The notes under the pieces: generated by a model
Databases searched by the model: none
What the model saw: only the letters and a program-made list of their open reading frames with translations
Told to the model about the DNA's origin: nothing
DNA from: an uncultured Oscillospiraceae bacterium
Lineage (GTDB): Bacteria; Bacillota; Clostridia; Oscillospirales; Acutalibacteraceae
Length of the DNA stretch: 5,625 nt
Direction of reading: 5' to 3'
Assembly: GCA_900555545.1 (NCBI GenBank)
Contig: USLQ01000087.1
Coordinates: 1 to 5,625, forward strand
Position numbers and translations under genes: made by a program
Part shown: in pieces, positions 1-5,625 of the stretch
How positions within the stretch are numbered: position 1 is the stretch's first letter
Layout of the letters: every line of letters starts with the position of its first letter

Positions 1-356
1 TCTCCAGCCATATTCTGGAGGAGCTCTCTAAAATTGCGACGGATTACGGTATTATCCACAACGGCGTCCTGCTCCAGGAGCTGACACAGGAGGAGCTGCT
101 CGCCCGGTGCAGCGAGCGGATCGAGCTGAAAACGGATGATCCGCGCCGCGCCTGCGTCGTCCTGGAGGAGATGGGGATCCGCGATTATAAAGTCATTGAC
201 GCCGGAACGATCCAGATCTTTGAGCGGCTGAACGATGGCGGCGAGATCACCATGAAGCTGGCCGAAAACGGTGTGAAAACCATGGGTATCACCGTGAAAA
301 AAGAAGCGCTGGAGGATTACTACCTGAATCTGACGGGGGGTGCCATAAATGTTTAA
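1..356 (+). CDS. ABC transporter ATP-binding protein, BcrA-like, C-terminal part (5' end outside window)
   Basis: This is the last 117 codons of an ATPase subunit that would power the membrane permease encoded next, in a peptide-antibiotic (bacitracin/lantibiotic-type) export or immunity transporter. The reading frame enters at base 3 and is open to the TAA at 354-356. The first visible residues, SSHILEELSKIATDYGIIHN, carry the H-loop (switch) histidine at visible residue 3 and match the conserved block that follows the Walker B motif in BcrA-type ATPases. Walker A, the signature motif and Walker B lie off the left edge. The remaining ~95 residues are the variable C-terminal accessory domain of this subfamily. 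The stop overlaps the permease start by 8 bases, which suggests coupled translation. An ATG at 171-173 is internal and not the start. The subfamily is assigned from the H-loop block and gene order; the transported substrate cannot be told. Confidence 0.9.
   Translation, partial: SSHILEELSKIATDYGIIHNGVLLQELTQEELLARCSERIELKTDDPRRACVVLEEMGIRDYKVIDAGTIQIFERLNDGGEITMKLAENGVKTMGITVKKEALEDYYLNLTGGAINV
335..340 (+). promoter_or_regulatory. Ribosome binding site of the permease gene
   Basis: A GGGGGG run lies 8 bases before the ATG at 349, inside the end of the ATPase gene. It is a G-rich rather than canonical AGGAGG site. Together with the 8-base gene overlap, it suggests the permease is translated partly by ribosomes that have just finished the ATPase. 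Confidence 0.55.
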
Positions 357-1203
357 TCTGATTAAGATGGACGTCTACCGGCTGCTGCACGCCGTTTCCA
401 CCTGGGTGATGATGGGCATCATGGTCCTGATTGCGGTGGTCTGCGTCGGGGCGACGCACGCCGATCTGAACGCCATGGCGGAGGACCCCGTCTATACCGA
501 ACAGGCAACTTCCACGGCTGAGGATGAAGTGGTATACGGCATCGTAATGGATACGGATCCGGAGTGGATCCACGGGGACGTCCCGGCCAGTCAGATGCTC
601 GGCCTGCTGCTCAACAGCGGCATTCTGATGATTTTCTGCGCGGTCTTCGTCTCCCTCTTTGTGGGGGCGGAACACCACAGCGGATACCTCAAAAACATTG
701 CCGGCCAGCTCCCCTATCGCGGGCAGCTGGCGCTGTCAAAATTCATCGCCATCGCAGTCGAAGTGCTGCTGATGTTTGCAATTTACGCGGTGTTCTGTAT
801 TGCGTCCGGGTATATTTTCTTTGGGGAGCAATTCACACTCGGCTCCGTTTCCGGGCTGTTTAAGATGCTCGGGACACAGTACCTGCTTCATCTGGGATTC
901 AGTGCCCTGATCATGTTCCTGTGCATGTTCACGGGGAGCACCGCTTTCGGTATGGGCGCAGGGATTCTGGGCTGCAGCGGGCTGACAAGCCTGTTATATA
1001 GCGGGATCAACTGGGTTGTCCAAAAAATCCACAGCGGTGTCAATTTTGACTTTGGCCGATATATGCTGGACACAAACGTCTACGCCATCAGCGGAGCTTC
1101 CGCATCAAGCGATGTACTCCGCGCGGTGCTTGTGGCCTGTATCTTCGCCGTGCTGGCAGTGGGATTCTCCGCACTGGTGATGCAAAGGCGCGATATCAAA
1201 TAG
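349..1203 (+). CDS. ABC-2 type transporter permease (bacitracin/lantibiotic immunity type)
   Basis: A 284-residue integral membrane protein, probably the membrane partner of the upstream ATPase. Hydrophobic stretches suggest six membrane helices, at about residues 17-36, 87-106, 131-155, 178-198, 203-222 and 257-277, the usual topology and length for this family. A segment between helices 2 and 3 (about 105-131, containing VGAEHHSGYLKNIAGQ and ending in LSKF) resembles the family's cytoplasmic coupling region, where an E-x-x-x-G-x-x-K-N pattern is common. A ~50-residue acidic loop (about 37-85) between helices 1 and 2 should face outside and could contact a peptide ligand. The start at 349 is supported by the G-rich site 8 bases upstream and by a normal first helix. 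Only one permease is visible; these transporters usually form with one or two. The substrate is inferred only as a membrane-active peptide or antibiotic. Confidence 0.88.
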   Translation: MFNLIKMDVYRLLHAVSTWVMMGIMVLIAVVCVGATHADLNAMAEDPVYTEQATSTAEDEVVYGIVMDTDPEWIHGDVPASQMLGLLLNSGILMIFCAVFVSLFVGAEHHSGYLKNIAGQLPYRGQLALSKFIAIAVEVLLMFAIYAVFCIASGYIFFGEQFTLGSVSGLFKMLGTQYLLHLGFSALIMFLCMFTGSTAFGMGAGILGCSGLTSLLYSGINWVVQKIHSGVNFDFGRYMLDTNVYAISGASASSDVLRAVLVACIFAVLAVGFSALVMQRRDIK

Positions 1204-1207
1204 GGGG
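1203..1207 (+). promoter_or_regulatory. Ribosome binding site of the histidine kinase gene
   Basis: GGGGG begins on the last base of the permease stop codon (TAG 1201-1203) and lies 5 bases before the ATG at 1213. The tight spacing places the kinase in the same transcription unit as the transporter and fixes its start. Confidence 0.6.
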
Positions 1208-1212
1208 ATACA

Positions 1213-2118
1213 ATGGTTGTCTGGGCGGTAATTGCGACAATTCTGGCGGGAGTGCTATTCGTGCTCCTGCTCCTCTACCGGCGACAGGTCCAATCGACCT
1301 GCCGCCAGTTGGCGTTCTTAAAAAAACATCAAACCAATCTGCGGTTGGCCGCGGGGTTCCCCTTCCCGGAACTGAACGAACTGAATGATGGGATCAATGA
1401 GATATTGGACCGCTCTCGGGAGATCGAGCGCGCAGTGAGCAGCAGCGACCGGCAACTGCGTGAGACAATCACCAGCCTGTCCCATGACATCCGCACGCCG
1501 CTCACCTCTCTGGACGGGTACTTCCAGCTATTGGCACAGAGCGAGTCCGAGGAGGAGCGCAGGCGGTATATCGCGATTATTCAGGGCCGTATCGCCAGCC
1601 TGAACGGGATGCTCGAGGAGCTGTTCACCTATGCGAAGCTGCAAAATGAGAACTACGAGCTGTCACTGGAACGGGTCGATCTGAGCAAATGCGTGACGGA
1701 CGCCTTATTCTCCTTTTATGAGGAATTAAACCGGCGCGGCATCACCCCCAATATTGCCCTGTGTGAAGAACGGGTCTGGATTCAAGCCAATGGGGAGGCC
1801 GTCCGCCGCGTGCTGCAAAACATCCTGAAAAACGCCCTGGAACACGGACAAAACCAGCTCTTAATCCGTTTGGAACACCAGAAGGGCCGTACCGTTTTCA
1901 CCTGCACCAACGACGTGGAAAATGCGGGGGAGATCGATATGGATCAGGTGTTCACGCGATTTTACAAGGCGGACTCCGCCCGTACACACACCTCCACCGG
2001 CCTCGGCCTCTCCATTGCAAAGGGGCTGACGGAACGGATGGGCGGGGCAATCACCGCAGCGCTTCAGGACGCACAGTTTATCATTACGCTCACTTTTCCC
2101 GAGAAATCCGAAAAATAA
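1213..2118 (+). CDS. Sensor histidine kinase, single membrane helix, transporter-associated
   Basis: A 301-residue membrane-anchored kinase that should phosphorylate a response regulator encoded outside the window, probably upstream of the ATPase. Residues 3-22 form one hydrophobic helix followed at once by LYRRQ, so there is almost no extracytoplasmic sequence. A helical linker (about 23-80) leads to the dimerisation and phosphoacceptor domain, with SLSHDIRTPLTSLDGY placing the phosphorylated histidine at 91. The ATP-binding domain follows, with the N box at about 203-211 (NILKNALEH), the F box at about 247-251 (FTRFY) and the G2 box at 263-266 (GLGL). The usual DxGxG (G1) box is not recognisable: the matching stretch near 233 reads NDVENAGE. 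This kind of change is, to my recollection, seen in related clostridial kinases, so it need not mean inactivity. Gene order and missing sensor domain suggest it reads the state of the neighbouring transporter, as in Bce-like modules. Confidence 0.93.
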   Translation: MVVWAVIATILAGVLFVLLLLYRRQVQSTCRQLAFLKKHQTNLRLAAGFPFPELNELNDGINEILDRSREIERAVSSSDRQLRETITSLSHDIRTPLTSLDGYFQLLAQSESEEERRRYIAIIQGRIASLNGMLEELFTYAKLQNENYELSLERVDLSKCVTDALFSFYEELNRRGITPNIALCEERVWIQANGEAVRRVLQNILKNALEHGQNQLLIRLEHQKGRTVFTCTNDVENAGEIDMDQVFTRFYKADSARTHTSTGLGLSIAKGLTERMGGAITAALQDAQFIITLTFPEKSEK

Positions 2119-2167
2119 CAGAGCCGATAACACGCACAATGGAAATGCGGTTATCGGCCCTGTTATT
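2114..2167. terminator. Bidirectional terminator hairpin between convergent genes
   Basis: The arms AATAACAGAGCCGATAAC (2114-2131) and GTTATCGGCCCTGTTATT (2150-2167) pair over 18 positions with one A/C mismatch (2122/2159). Inside, CGCA (2133-2136) pairs with TGCG (2146-2149) across a one-base bulge, leaving a 9-base loop. The stem includes the kinase stop codon. On the minus strand the hairpin runs into TTATTTTT, a good U-tract for the AraC gene ending at 2243. On the plus strand the following TTATTATAT is weaker. The convergent setting fits a shared terminator. Bases 2168-2242 hold nothing else I can support. Confidence 0.8.
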
Positions 2168-2242
2168 ATATCTATGCTTTCAACTTGTTACATGAATTAG
2201 CATTTTATGTCTTAAATTATCGGCGATGGCAGGATAGAACTG

Positions 2243-3097
2243 TTACGGCAGCTTTTTTTGTACAGGGATCCAGACCTCATAGGCTGTGTTCTCGGGATTG
2301 GGATTAAAGTAAACTTCAATGTCCGGTCCCTCGGTAAACTCATAGCCCGAAGTTGGGAGCCATTCTGTCACAATACGCCGCTCCAATTCTTGAATGGATT
2401 TTCCTGTCCCCGCGCCGGGAAAAACAGCCCACATGCCAGCCGGGATTATATATGCCTCCAGAGAAGCATCAATAGCAGCAGTTGAGGAGACCGCTATATA
2501 ATACCGCCATTCCTCCGCATCACTGCAAGCACTTACCCCTAAAACTCCCTGGGGGGCATTGTTCATGAGCGAAATAATTTTTTTAATCGTTCCGTCTAAA
2601 ACTGCGTCTTGCCACATTTGCGGCACTTGTAAAAAGTTCTGCTCAATTTCCCGGCTCAAGGGATAGGACTTTCCAACGATGCGGAACGCCCCCTTGTTTT
2701 CAATCCGATAGTTCAATTCATCCACTCCTTTGACGGTAATTTTAAACGTAATCGGCGGAAATGATTTTACCTCCACGCCGTCATTTTTTACCGACGACGG
2801 ACTGATCCCATGAACCGACTGAAACGCCCTGTTAAACGCGGTGGGTGAAGCATATCCGTATTTTGCCGCCACATCAATAATTTTGGCATTGCCGCCCTGC
2901 AGGTCAACAGCCGCTAACGACATCCTCCTTTTGCGGATATACTCGGATAAAGGCATACCGGCTATATAGGAAAACATCCTTTGAAAATGATAAGCAGAGC
3001 AACAGGCAATTTGTCCAAGCTTTTCATATTCAATCTCGCCTGTCAGATTTTCATCTATATAGCGAATTGCCGCGTTTAACCGCTCAACCCAATCCAT
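2243..3097 (-). CDS. AraC family regulator with C-terminal GyrI-like effector-binding domain
   Basis: A 284-residue transcription factor of the Rob/SoxS-like type that joins DNA binding to small-molecule sensing. The AraC DNA-binding domain is at the N-terminus (about residues 8-103) with two helix-turn-helix units. The first contains YHFQRMFSYIAGMPLSEYIR and the second DVAAKYGYASPTAFNRAFQS followed by the typical HGISPS. Residues about 115-281 match the GyrI-like/BmrR-type effector-binding fold, opening with FKITVKGVDELNY and closing with TAYEVWIPVQKK; such domains bind hydrophobic cationic drugs or related ligands. The ATG at 3097 has AGGGGAG 7 bases upstream. The gene follows the MerR regulator on the same strand with a 97-base gap holding a hairpin and a possible promoter. 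Base composition is lower in G+C than ftsH: four 60-base lines (2581-2760 and 2881-2940) contain 112 G or C of 240, against 70 of 120 at 5041-5160. The ligand and targets are unknown. Confidence 0.93.
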   Translation of the reverse strand: MDWVERLNAAIRYIDENLTGEIEYEKLGQIACCSAYHFQRMFSYIAGMPLSEYIRKRRMSLAAVDLQGGNAKIIDVAAKYGYASPTAFNRAFQSVHGISPSSVKNDGVEVKSFPPITFKITVKGVDELNYRIENKGAFRIVGKSYPLSREIEQNFLQVPQMWQDAVLDGTIKKIISLMNNAPQGVLGVSACSDAEEWRYYIAVSSTAAIDASLEAYIIPAGMWAVFPGAGTGKSIQELERRIVTEWLPTSGYEFTEGPDIEVYFNPNPENTAYEVWIPVQKKLP

Positions 3098-3122
3098 GGT
3101 TCATCTCCCCTTTTACCACTTT

Positions 3123-3131
3123 ATTTTATCA
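3123..3131 (-). promoter_or_regulatory. Possible extended -10 promoter of the AraC-type gene
   Basis: On the minus strand the sequence TGATAAAAT matches the extended -10 form TGnTATAAT at most positions. It lies about 25 bases before the AraC ATG, with the ribosome binding site (3105-3111) between. No good -35 box is seen at the right distance. If used, the start would be near 3116 and the palindrome at 3149-3179 would sit just upstream of the polymerase contacts. This is a guess from base pattern only. Confidence 0.33.
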
Positions 3132-3148
3132 TTTCGCAAAGGGCAAAG

Positions 3149-3179
3149 TCCTCTCTTTTCCCGCACGGAAAAGAGAGGA
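3149..3179 (-). terminator. Perfect 13-bp inverted repeat between the MerR and AraC genes (terminator, attenuator or operator)
   Basis: TCCTCTCTTTTCC (3149-3161) and GGAAAAGAGAGGA (3167-3179) are exact inverse complements around a 5-base loop. The hairpin begins 15 bases past the MerR stop codon. In the minus direction it is followed by CTTTGCCCTTTG, which has only short T runs, so termination would be weak and some read-through into the AraC gene is likely. In the plus direction no T-tract follows. Its position just upstream of a possible AraC promoter also allows a role as a protein-binding site. Confidence 0.6.
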
Positions 3180-3194
3180 GCAAGATACGAACAA

Positions 3195-3929
3195 TCAATC
3201 TATGTGGGCACAAAAATGTTCAATCGCACGCTGGGTAAATGCGGCGGTGCCTATTCCACCCGCATGGTCGATATTCTCCGTCATGCTGCCGCCGCCCGCA
3301 TACATCATACCGAGGGAGCGCAGGATCTCCGGTGTACACGTATAAAAGTTTTCCGTAATAAACGCCTGCAACTGCCGTACAAGCTGTTGCGGCCGCTCGT
3401 CCGACGGTTCCCGGGTGCGGACCGCTCCAAACGCCTGAAAGATGTCCATCAGCGCTTCGTTCAGGTGCCGCTCCGTCTCCCGGCTCCTGTTTTTTGACTT
3501 CTGCTCAAATTCCCGATAGGCGGGCGTCGTCCCCCACATCGCCTTGGCTTGGGCTGCATAGTCATCAATTTTTCTTGTATCAAAGGCTGAAAAATCCAAT
3601 GGTTTCACTCCAATCATTTGAATACCACGGGCCAGATCAATCAAATTTTCGATATGCTCCTTGCGAAGACGGAGCAGCTCAATCTGCTGTTCCAACGCCC
3701 GGCTCCTGTCAAAGGACGGGCTGTCCAGAATCGTCTTGATCTCTTTTAAAGGGAATTGCAGCTCACGAAACAGCAAAATGGATTGCAGGCGCTCCAGCGC
3801 TGTATCGTCATACAGCCGGTAGCCGGATTCCGTCGTCTGCGTCGGCCGCAGCAGTCCGATCGAATCATAGTAGTGCAGGGTGCGTACGCTCACCCCGGTC
3901 AGCTTGCTCACCTCTTTTACGGTATACAT
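3195..3929 (-). CDS. MerR family regulator with TipAS antibiotic-recognition domain (TipA-like)
   Basis: A 244-residue transcription activator that binds its promoter through an N-terminal winged helix and senses ligands through the C-terminal domain. Residues 1-70 are a clear MerR domain: MYTVKEVSKLTGVSVRTLHY, then YDSIGLLRP, GYRLY and RELQFPLKEIKTIL. A coiled-coil dimerisation helix spans about 72-105. Residues about 125-243 match the TipAS domain, with AMWGTTPAYREFEQKS, ENFYTCTPEILRSLG and a final GTAAFTQRAIEHF. In characterised relatives TipAS traps thiopeptide antibiotics, and relatives such as Mta respond to drugs. The start at 3929 is chosen over an in-frame ATG at 3968 because AGGAGG lies 8 bases before it and because 3968 falls inside the promoter spacer. 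The promoter has the MerR-type 19-base spacing, so autoregulation is likely. No transporter gene is next to it on the same strand; the next gene is the AraC-type regulator. Confidence 0.94.
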   Translation of the reverse strand: MYTVKEVSKLTGVSVRTLHYYDSIGLLRPTQTTESGYRLYDDTALERLQSILLFRELQFPLKEIKTILDSPSFDRSRALEQQIELLRLRKEHIENLIDLARGIQMIGVKPLDFSAFDTRKIDDYAAQAKAMWGTTPAYREFEQKSKNRSRETERHLNEALMDIFQAFGAVRTREPSDERPQQLVRQLQAFITENFYTCTPEILRSLGMMYAGGGSMTENIDHAGGIGTAAFTQRAIEHFCAHID

Positions 3930-3937
3930 GATGCCTC

Positions 3938-3943
3938 CCTCCT
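3938..3943 (-). promoter_or_regulatory. Ribosome binding site deciding the MerR gene start
   Basis: AGGAGG, a perfect Shine-Dalgarno sequence, lies 8 bases before the ATG at 3929 on the minus strand. It sits within a wider GGAGG-rich stretch (3933-3946) and rules in favour of this start over the upstream ATG at 3968. Confidence 0.85.
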
Positions 3944-3956
3944 CCCGTGTGATTGT

Positions 3957-3987
3957 AGTATAAGGCATAACGCCGCGTCAGAGTCAA
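3957..3987 (-). promoter_or_regulatory. MerR-type promoter with 19-base spacer and operator dyad
   Basis: On the minus strand TTGACT (3982-3987) and TATACT (3957-3962) are separated by exactly 19 bases, longer than the standard 17. This stretched spacing is the hallmark of promoters that MerR-family proteins activate by distorting DNA. The spacer, CTGACGCGGCGTTATGCCT, contains the dyad ACGC-G-GCGT, extended by partly matching flanks TG and TA, the place where a MerR dimer sits. The promoter fires toward the MerR gene itself, with a start near 3950, just before the AGGAGG site. It overlaps no coding sequence and begins about 20 bases past the stop of the DUF3788 gene. Confidence 0.85.
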
Positions 3988-4009
3988 GTGTTTTTGCCGA
4001 TCCTGTTAT

Positions 4010-4429
4010 TCAGCTGTTTCTCCTGATCTCAATTAAGCGGGAGACATCCTGACAGCTGCCGTCGTCATCTTCCAGATCTATCATCAGCCATCGTTGGCCG
4101 TTCCACTCCCGTGTTGCCTCATAAACGGAGCGGATCCGTTCCGAACAATGTGGAAGCAGTGCTTCAACAGCATCTTTTTGGCGTTTTCCTACCACGACCA
4201 GTACTGTGAAATAGGCCTCGTGCGGATAGATCGTGCAGAGCGATTTTCCGGATTTTTTAAACTTGATATTCCACCCCGGCGCCATGCTGCACGCGCTGTA
4301 TTCGAGCTGTTCCTCGATACCATATTTTAGCTTTAACTCCGAACAGAAGCGGTCGAATACCGGATTGCGGACATAGGCGCCTATTTCCTCCAGCGTTGGG
4401 CGGTGTTGCTTGTCTTGTAAATCAATCAT
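4010..4429 (-). CDS. DUF3788 family protein, function unknown
   Basis: A 139-residue soluble protein with no signal peptide or membrane helix. It matches the DUF3788 family as I recall it: PGWNIKFKKSGKSLCTIYP at about 51-69, YFTVLVVVGKRQ at 73-84, and NGQRWLMIDLEDDD followed by DVSRLIEIR at the C-terminus. The family is common as stand-alone small proteins in Clostridia and Bacteroidetes and has no established role to my knowledge. Some related YdhG/DUF1801-like proteins share a similar fold, so a small-molecule or metal-binding role is possible but unproven. The ATG at 4429 has AGGGAG 8 bases upstream. The gene lies between the ftsH terminator and the MerR promoter, with no terminator of its own before that promoter and no recognisable promoter in front, so it may depend on read-through from ftsH. 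Confidence 0.85.
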   Translation of the reverse strand: MIDLQDKQHRPTLEEIGAYVRNPVFDRFCSELKLKYGIEEQLEYSACSMAPGWNIKFKKSGKSLCTIYPHEAYFTVLVVVGKRQKDAVEALLPHCSERIRSVYEATREWNGQRWLMIDLEDDDGSCQDVSRLIEIRRNS

Positions 4430-4443
4430 TTAAAACACTCCCT

Positions 4444-4479
4444 AAGAAAAGCAGCAGCAAACGCTGGACGCCTGCTGCT
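4444..4479 (-). terminator. Rho-independent terminator of ftsH
   Basis: In the minus direction, AGCAGCAG (4472-4479) pairs with CTGCTGCT (4450-4457), an 8-bp stem with a 14-base loop, and is followed directly by TTTTCTT (4444-4450). It starts 12 bases past the ftsH stop codon. The long loop and the one-base break in the T-run suggest moderate strength. It lies immediately upstream of the DUF3788 ribosome binding site. Confidence 0.75.
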
Positions 4480-4491
4480 GGTTAAAGTAGA

Positions 4492-5625
4492 TCATTCTTT
4501 TTCATCCGCGCCCGGCCGTTCCACATCCGGGAGATTCTCCTGCTGTTCGTCAGCAGGATCCTGCTGAACCCCTTCTTCCGGCGGCTCTGCTGTCTCCGGC
4601 GCAGATGCCGGGGTATCCGCCGGCGGGAGTACGTCCTGAGATGCATCCTCACTGTCGGAGGAATCACCGCTCTGCGGAGTTGCCGTCGGAACGTTGGGCA
4701 CAATCTCCGGCGGCTCCGGGTCGATGGGCTCGTTCTTCATCAGCTTGTCGAACACCGCACCGCTGCACTTCTCATGCGTGATGAGGTATTCCGCCACGCG
4801 GGACATCTCCTCCATGTGGCTCTCCAGGATCTCGCGGCATCGACGGTAGGCGTCGAGAATAATCTTGTTGATCTCCTCGTCGATCTCGGACGCAACCTCC
4901 TCAGAGTAGTTGCGCATGTGGTTGTAATCCTTGCCGAGAAATACCTCGTCGTTATCCTTGCCAAATGCGATTGGGCCGAGCTTGTCGCTCATGCCGTACT
5001 TGGTGACCATCTTACGCGCGATATCCGTGGCGCGCTCGATATCGTTGGAGGCGCCGGTAGAGATATCGCCCATGGTCAGGGACTCCGCCACACGGCCGCC
5101 GAGCAGAACGACGATGCTGTCGAGCATGTCGGTCTTAGTGGTATAGCTCTTATCCTCCTTGGGCATGGACATGGTATAACCGCCGGCCATACCGCGCGGG
5201 ACAATGGAGATCTCGTGTACCGGATCCTGGCTGGGCAGGCAATAGGTGGCAATCGCGTGGCCGGACTCGTGATACGCGGTGAGCTTCTTCTCCTTATCGC
5301 TCATCTTGTGCGAGCGCTTCTCCGTGCCGACGACAACTTTGATCGTGGCCTCTTCGATCTCCTTCATCGTGATCGACTTATATCCCCTGCGCGCGGCGAG
5401 CAGCGCTGCCTCGTTGAGCAGATTTTCCAGATCCGCGCCCGTAAAACCGGCCGTGGAGCGCGCGATCACGCCCAGATCCACATCGGGGGCCAGCGGTTTA
5501 TTTTTAGCGTGGACTTTCAGGATAGCCTCGCGGCCGTTGATATCCGGATATCCAACCGTTACCTGACGGTCAAAACGCCCGGGGCGCAGCAGCGCCGGAT
5601 CCAGAATATCCGGGCGGTTGGTTGC
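4492..5625 (-). CDS. ftsH: ATP-dependent zinc metalloprotease FtsH, C-terminal part (5' end outside window)
   Basis: The last 377 codons of a membrane-anchored AAA+ protease that unfolds and degrades damaged membrane proteins and short-lived regulators. The visible part opens in the second region of homology of the ATPase ([20 protein letters not shown]), with the arginine fingers at visible residues 14 and 17. The AAA lid follows ([20 protein letters not shown] at about 57-76). The peptidase domain carries the zinc motif HESGH at 119-123 (bases 5257-5271), and the third zinc ligand is the Asp of [10 protein letters not shown] at 195, so the active site looks intact. Walker A and B and the N-terminal membrane helices are off the right edge. 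The last ~79 residues (bases 4495-4731) form a Pro-, Glu-, Asp- and Ser-rich tail with no fold I recognise. A GTG at 5481 is an internal codon, not the start. The gene ends in its own terminator. Confidence 0.98.
   Translation of the reverse strand, partial: ATNRPDILDPALLRPGRFDRQVTVGYPDINGREAILKVHAKNKPLAPDVDLGVIARSTAGFTGADLENLLNEAALLAARRGYKSITMKEIEEATIKVVVGTEKRSHKMSDKEKKLTAYHESGHAIATYCLPSQDPVHEISIVPRGMAGGYTMSMPKEDKSYTTKTDMLDSIVVLLGGRVAESLTMGDISTGASNDIERATDIARKMVTKYGMSDKLGPIAFGKDNDEVFLGKDYNHMRNYSEEVASEIDEEINKIILDAYRRCREILESHMEEMSRVAEYLITHEKCSGAVFDKLMKNEPIDPEPPEIVPNVPTATPQSGDSSDSEDASQDVLPPADTPASAPETAEPPEEGVQQDPADEQQENLPDVERPGADEKE

Noticed and set aside
289..678. Open frame of 129 codons on the minus strand across the ATPase-permease junction
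   Set aside because: It lies opposite two well-supported genes, is rich in His, Asp and Pro with no recognisable domain, and has no plausible place in the operon.
2123..2224. TTATCGGC occurring in the terminator arm (2151-2158) and again at 2217-2224
   Set aside because: An 8-base match at this distance can occur by chance and the flanks do not extend it, so no repeat family or attachment site is supported.
3096..3497. Open frame of 133 codons on the plus strand across the MerR-AraC gap
   Set aside because: It is mostly antisense to the MerR gene, its product is Arg-rich and domain-free, and it would have to read through the perfect palindrome. It is a shadow frame.
3930..3968. Upstream in-frame ATG giving a 13-residue longer MerR protein
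   Set aside because: The ATG falls between the -35 and -10 boxes of the gene's own promoter, so it would not be on the transcript, and MerR proteins normally begin right at the MYTVKEVSK block.
4482..4703. Arg-rich 73-codon minus-strand frame at the end of ftsH
   Set aside because: It is an alternative frame of the GC-rich ftsH tail; the Arg and Pro richness comes from reading the same codons out of phase.
5539..5552. Perfect 14-bp palindrome GATATCCGGATATC inside ftsH
   Set aside because: It is explained by the codons for the conserved GYPDI stretch and lies well inside a coding region; nothing around it suggests a binding site.

Overview
The window looks like chromosomal DNA from a low-to-medium GC member of the Bacillota (class Clostridia, probably an Oscillospiraceae-like gut bacterium). 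This is inferred from strong purine-rich ribosome binding sites (AGGAGG before the MerR gene), the clostridial style of the FtsH sequence, and a mix of small regulators and antibiotic-response genes typical of that group. No RNA genes, insertion sequences, CRISPR arrays or phage genes are visible. I do not see an undescribed system here. The families are all known, and the interest lies in their arrangement and control signals.

Left part (1-2118, plus strand): the end of a BcrA-like ABC transporter ATPase, then a six-helix ABC-2 type permease whose start overlaps the ATPase stop, then a sensor histidine kinase 9 bases further on. This is the usual layout of a peptide-antibiotic sensing and resistance operon. 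The response regulator is not in the window and would be expected upstream. The kinase has one membrane helix and essentially no extracytoplasmic domain, so the transporter is the likely sensor. A long hairpin right after the kinase ends this operon and probably also the convergent operon on the other strand.

Middle part (2243-3987, minus strand): a TipA-like MerR regulator followed by an AraC-type regulator with a GyrI-like ligand-binding domain. The MerR gene has a textbook MerR-type promoter, with a 19-base spacer between TTGACT and TATACT and a dyad in the spacer, so it very likely controls its own transcription. A perfect 13-bp palindrome and a possible extended -10 promoter separate the two genes. 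The AraC gene is visibly richer in A+T than ftsH.

Right part (4010-5625, minus strand): a DUF3788 protein gene, then the C-terminal 377 codons of ftsH, which runs off the right edge. FtsH has its zinc protease site intact and a long acidic, proline-rich tail. A terminator lies between ftsH and the DUF3788 gene, and I see no separate promoter for the latter.
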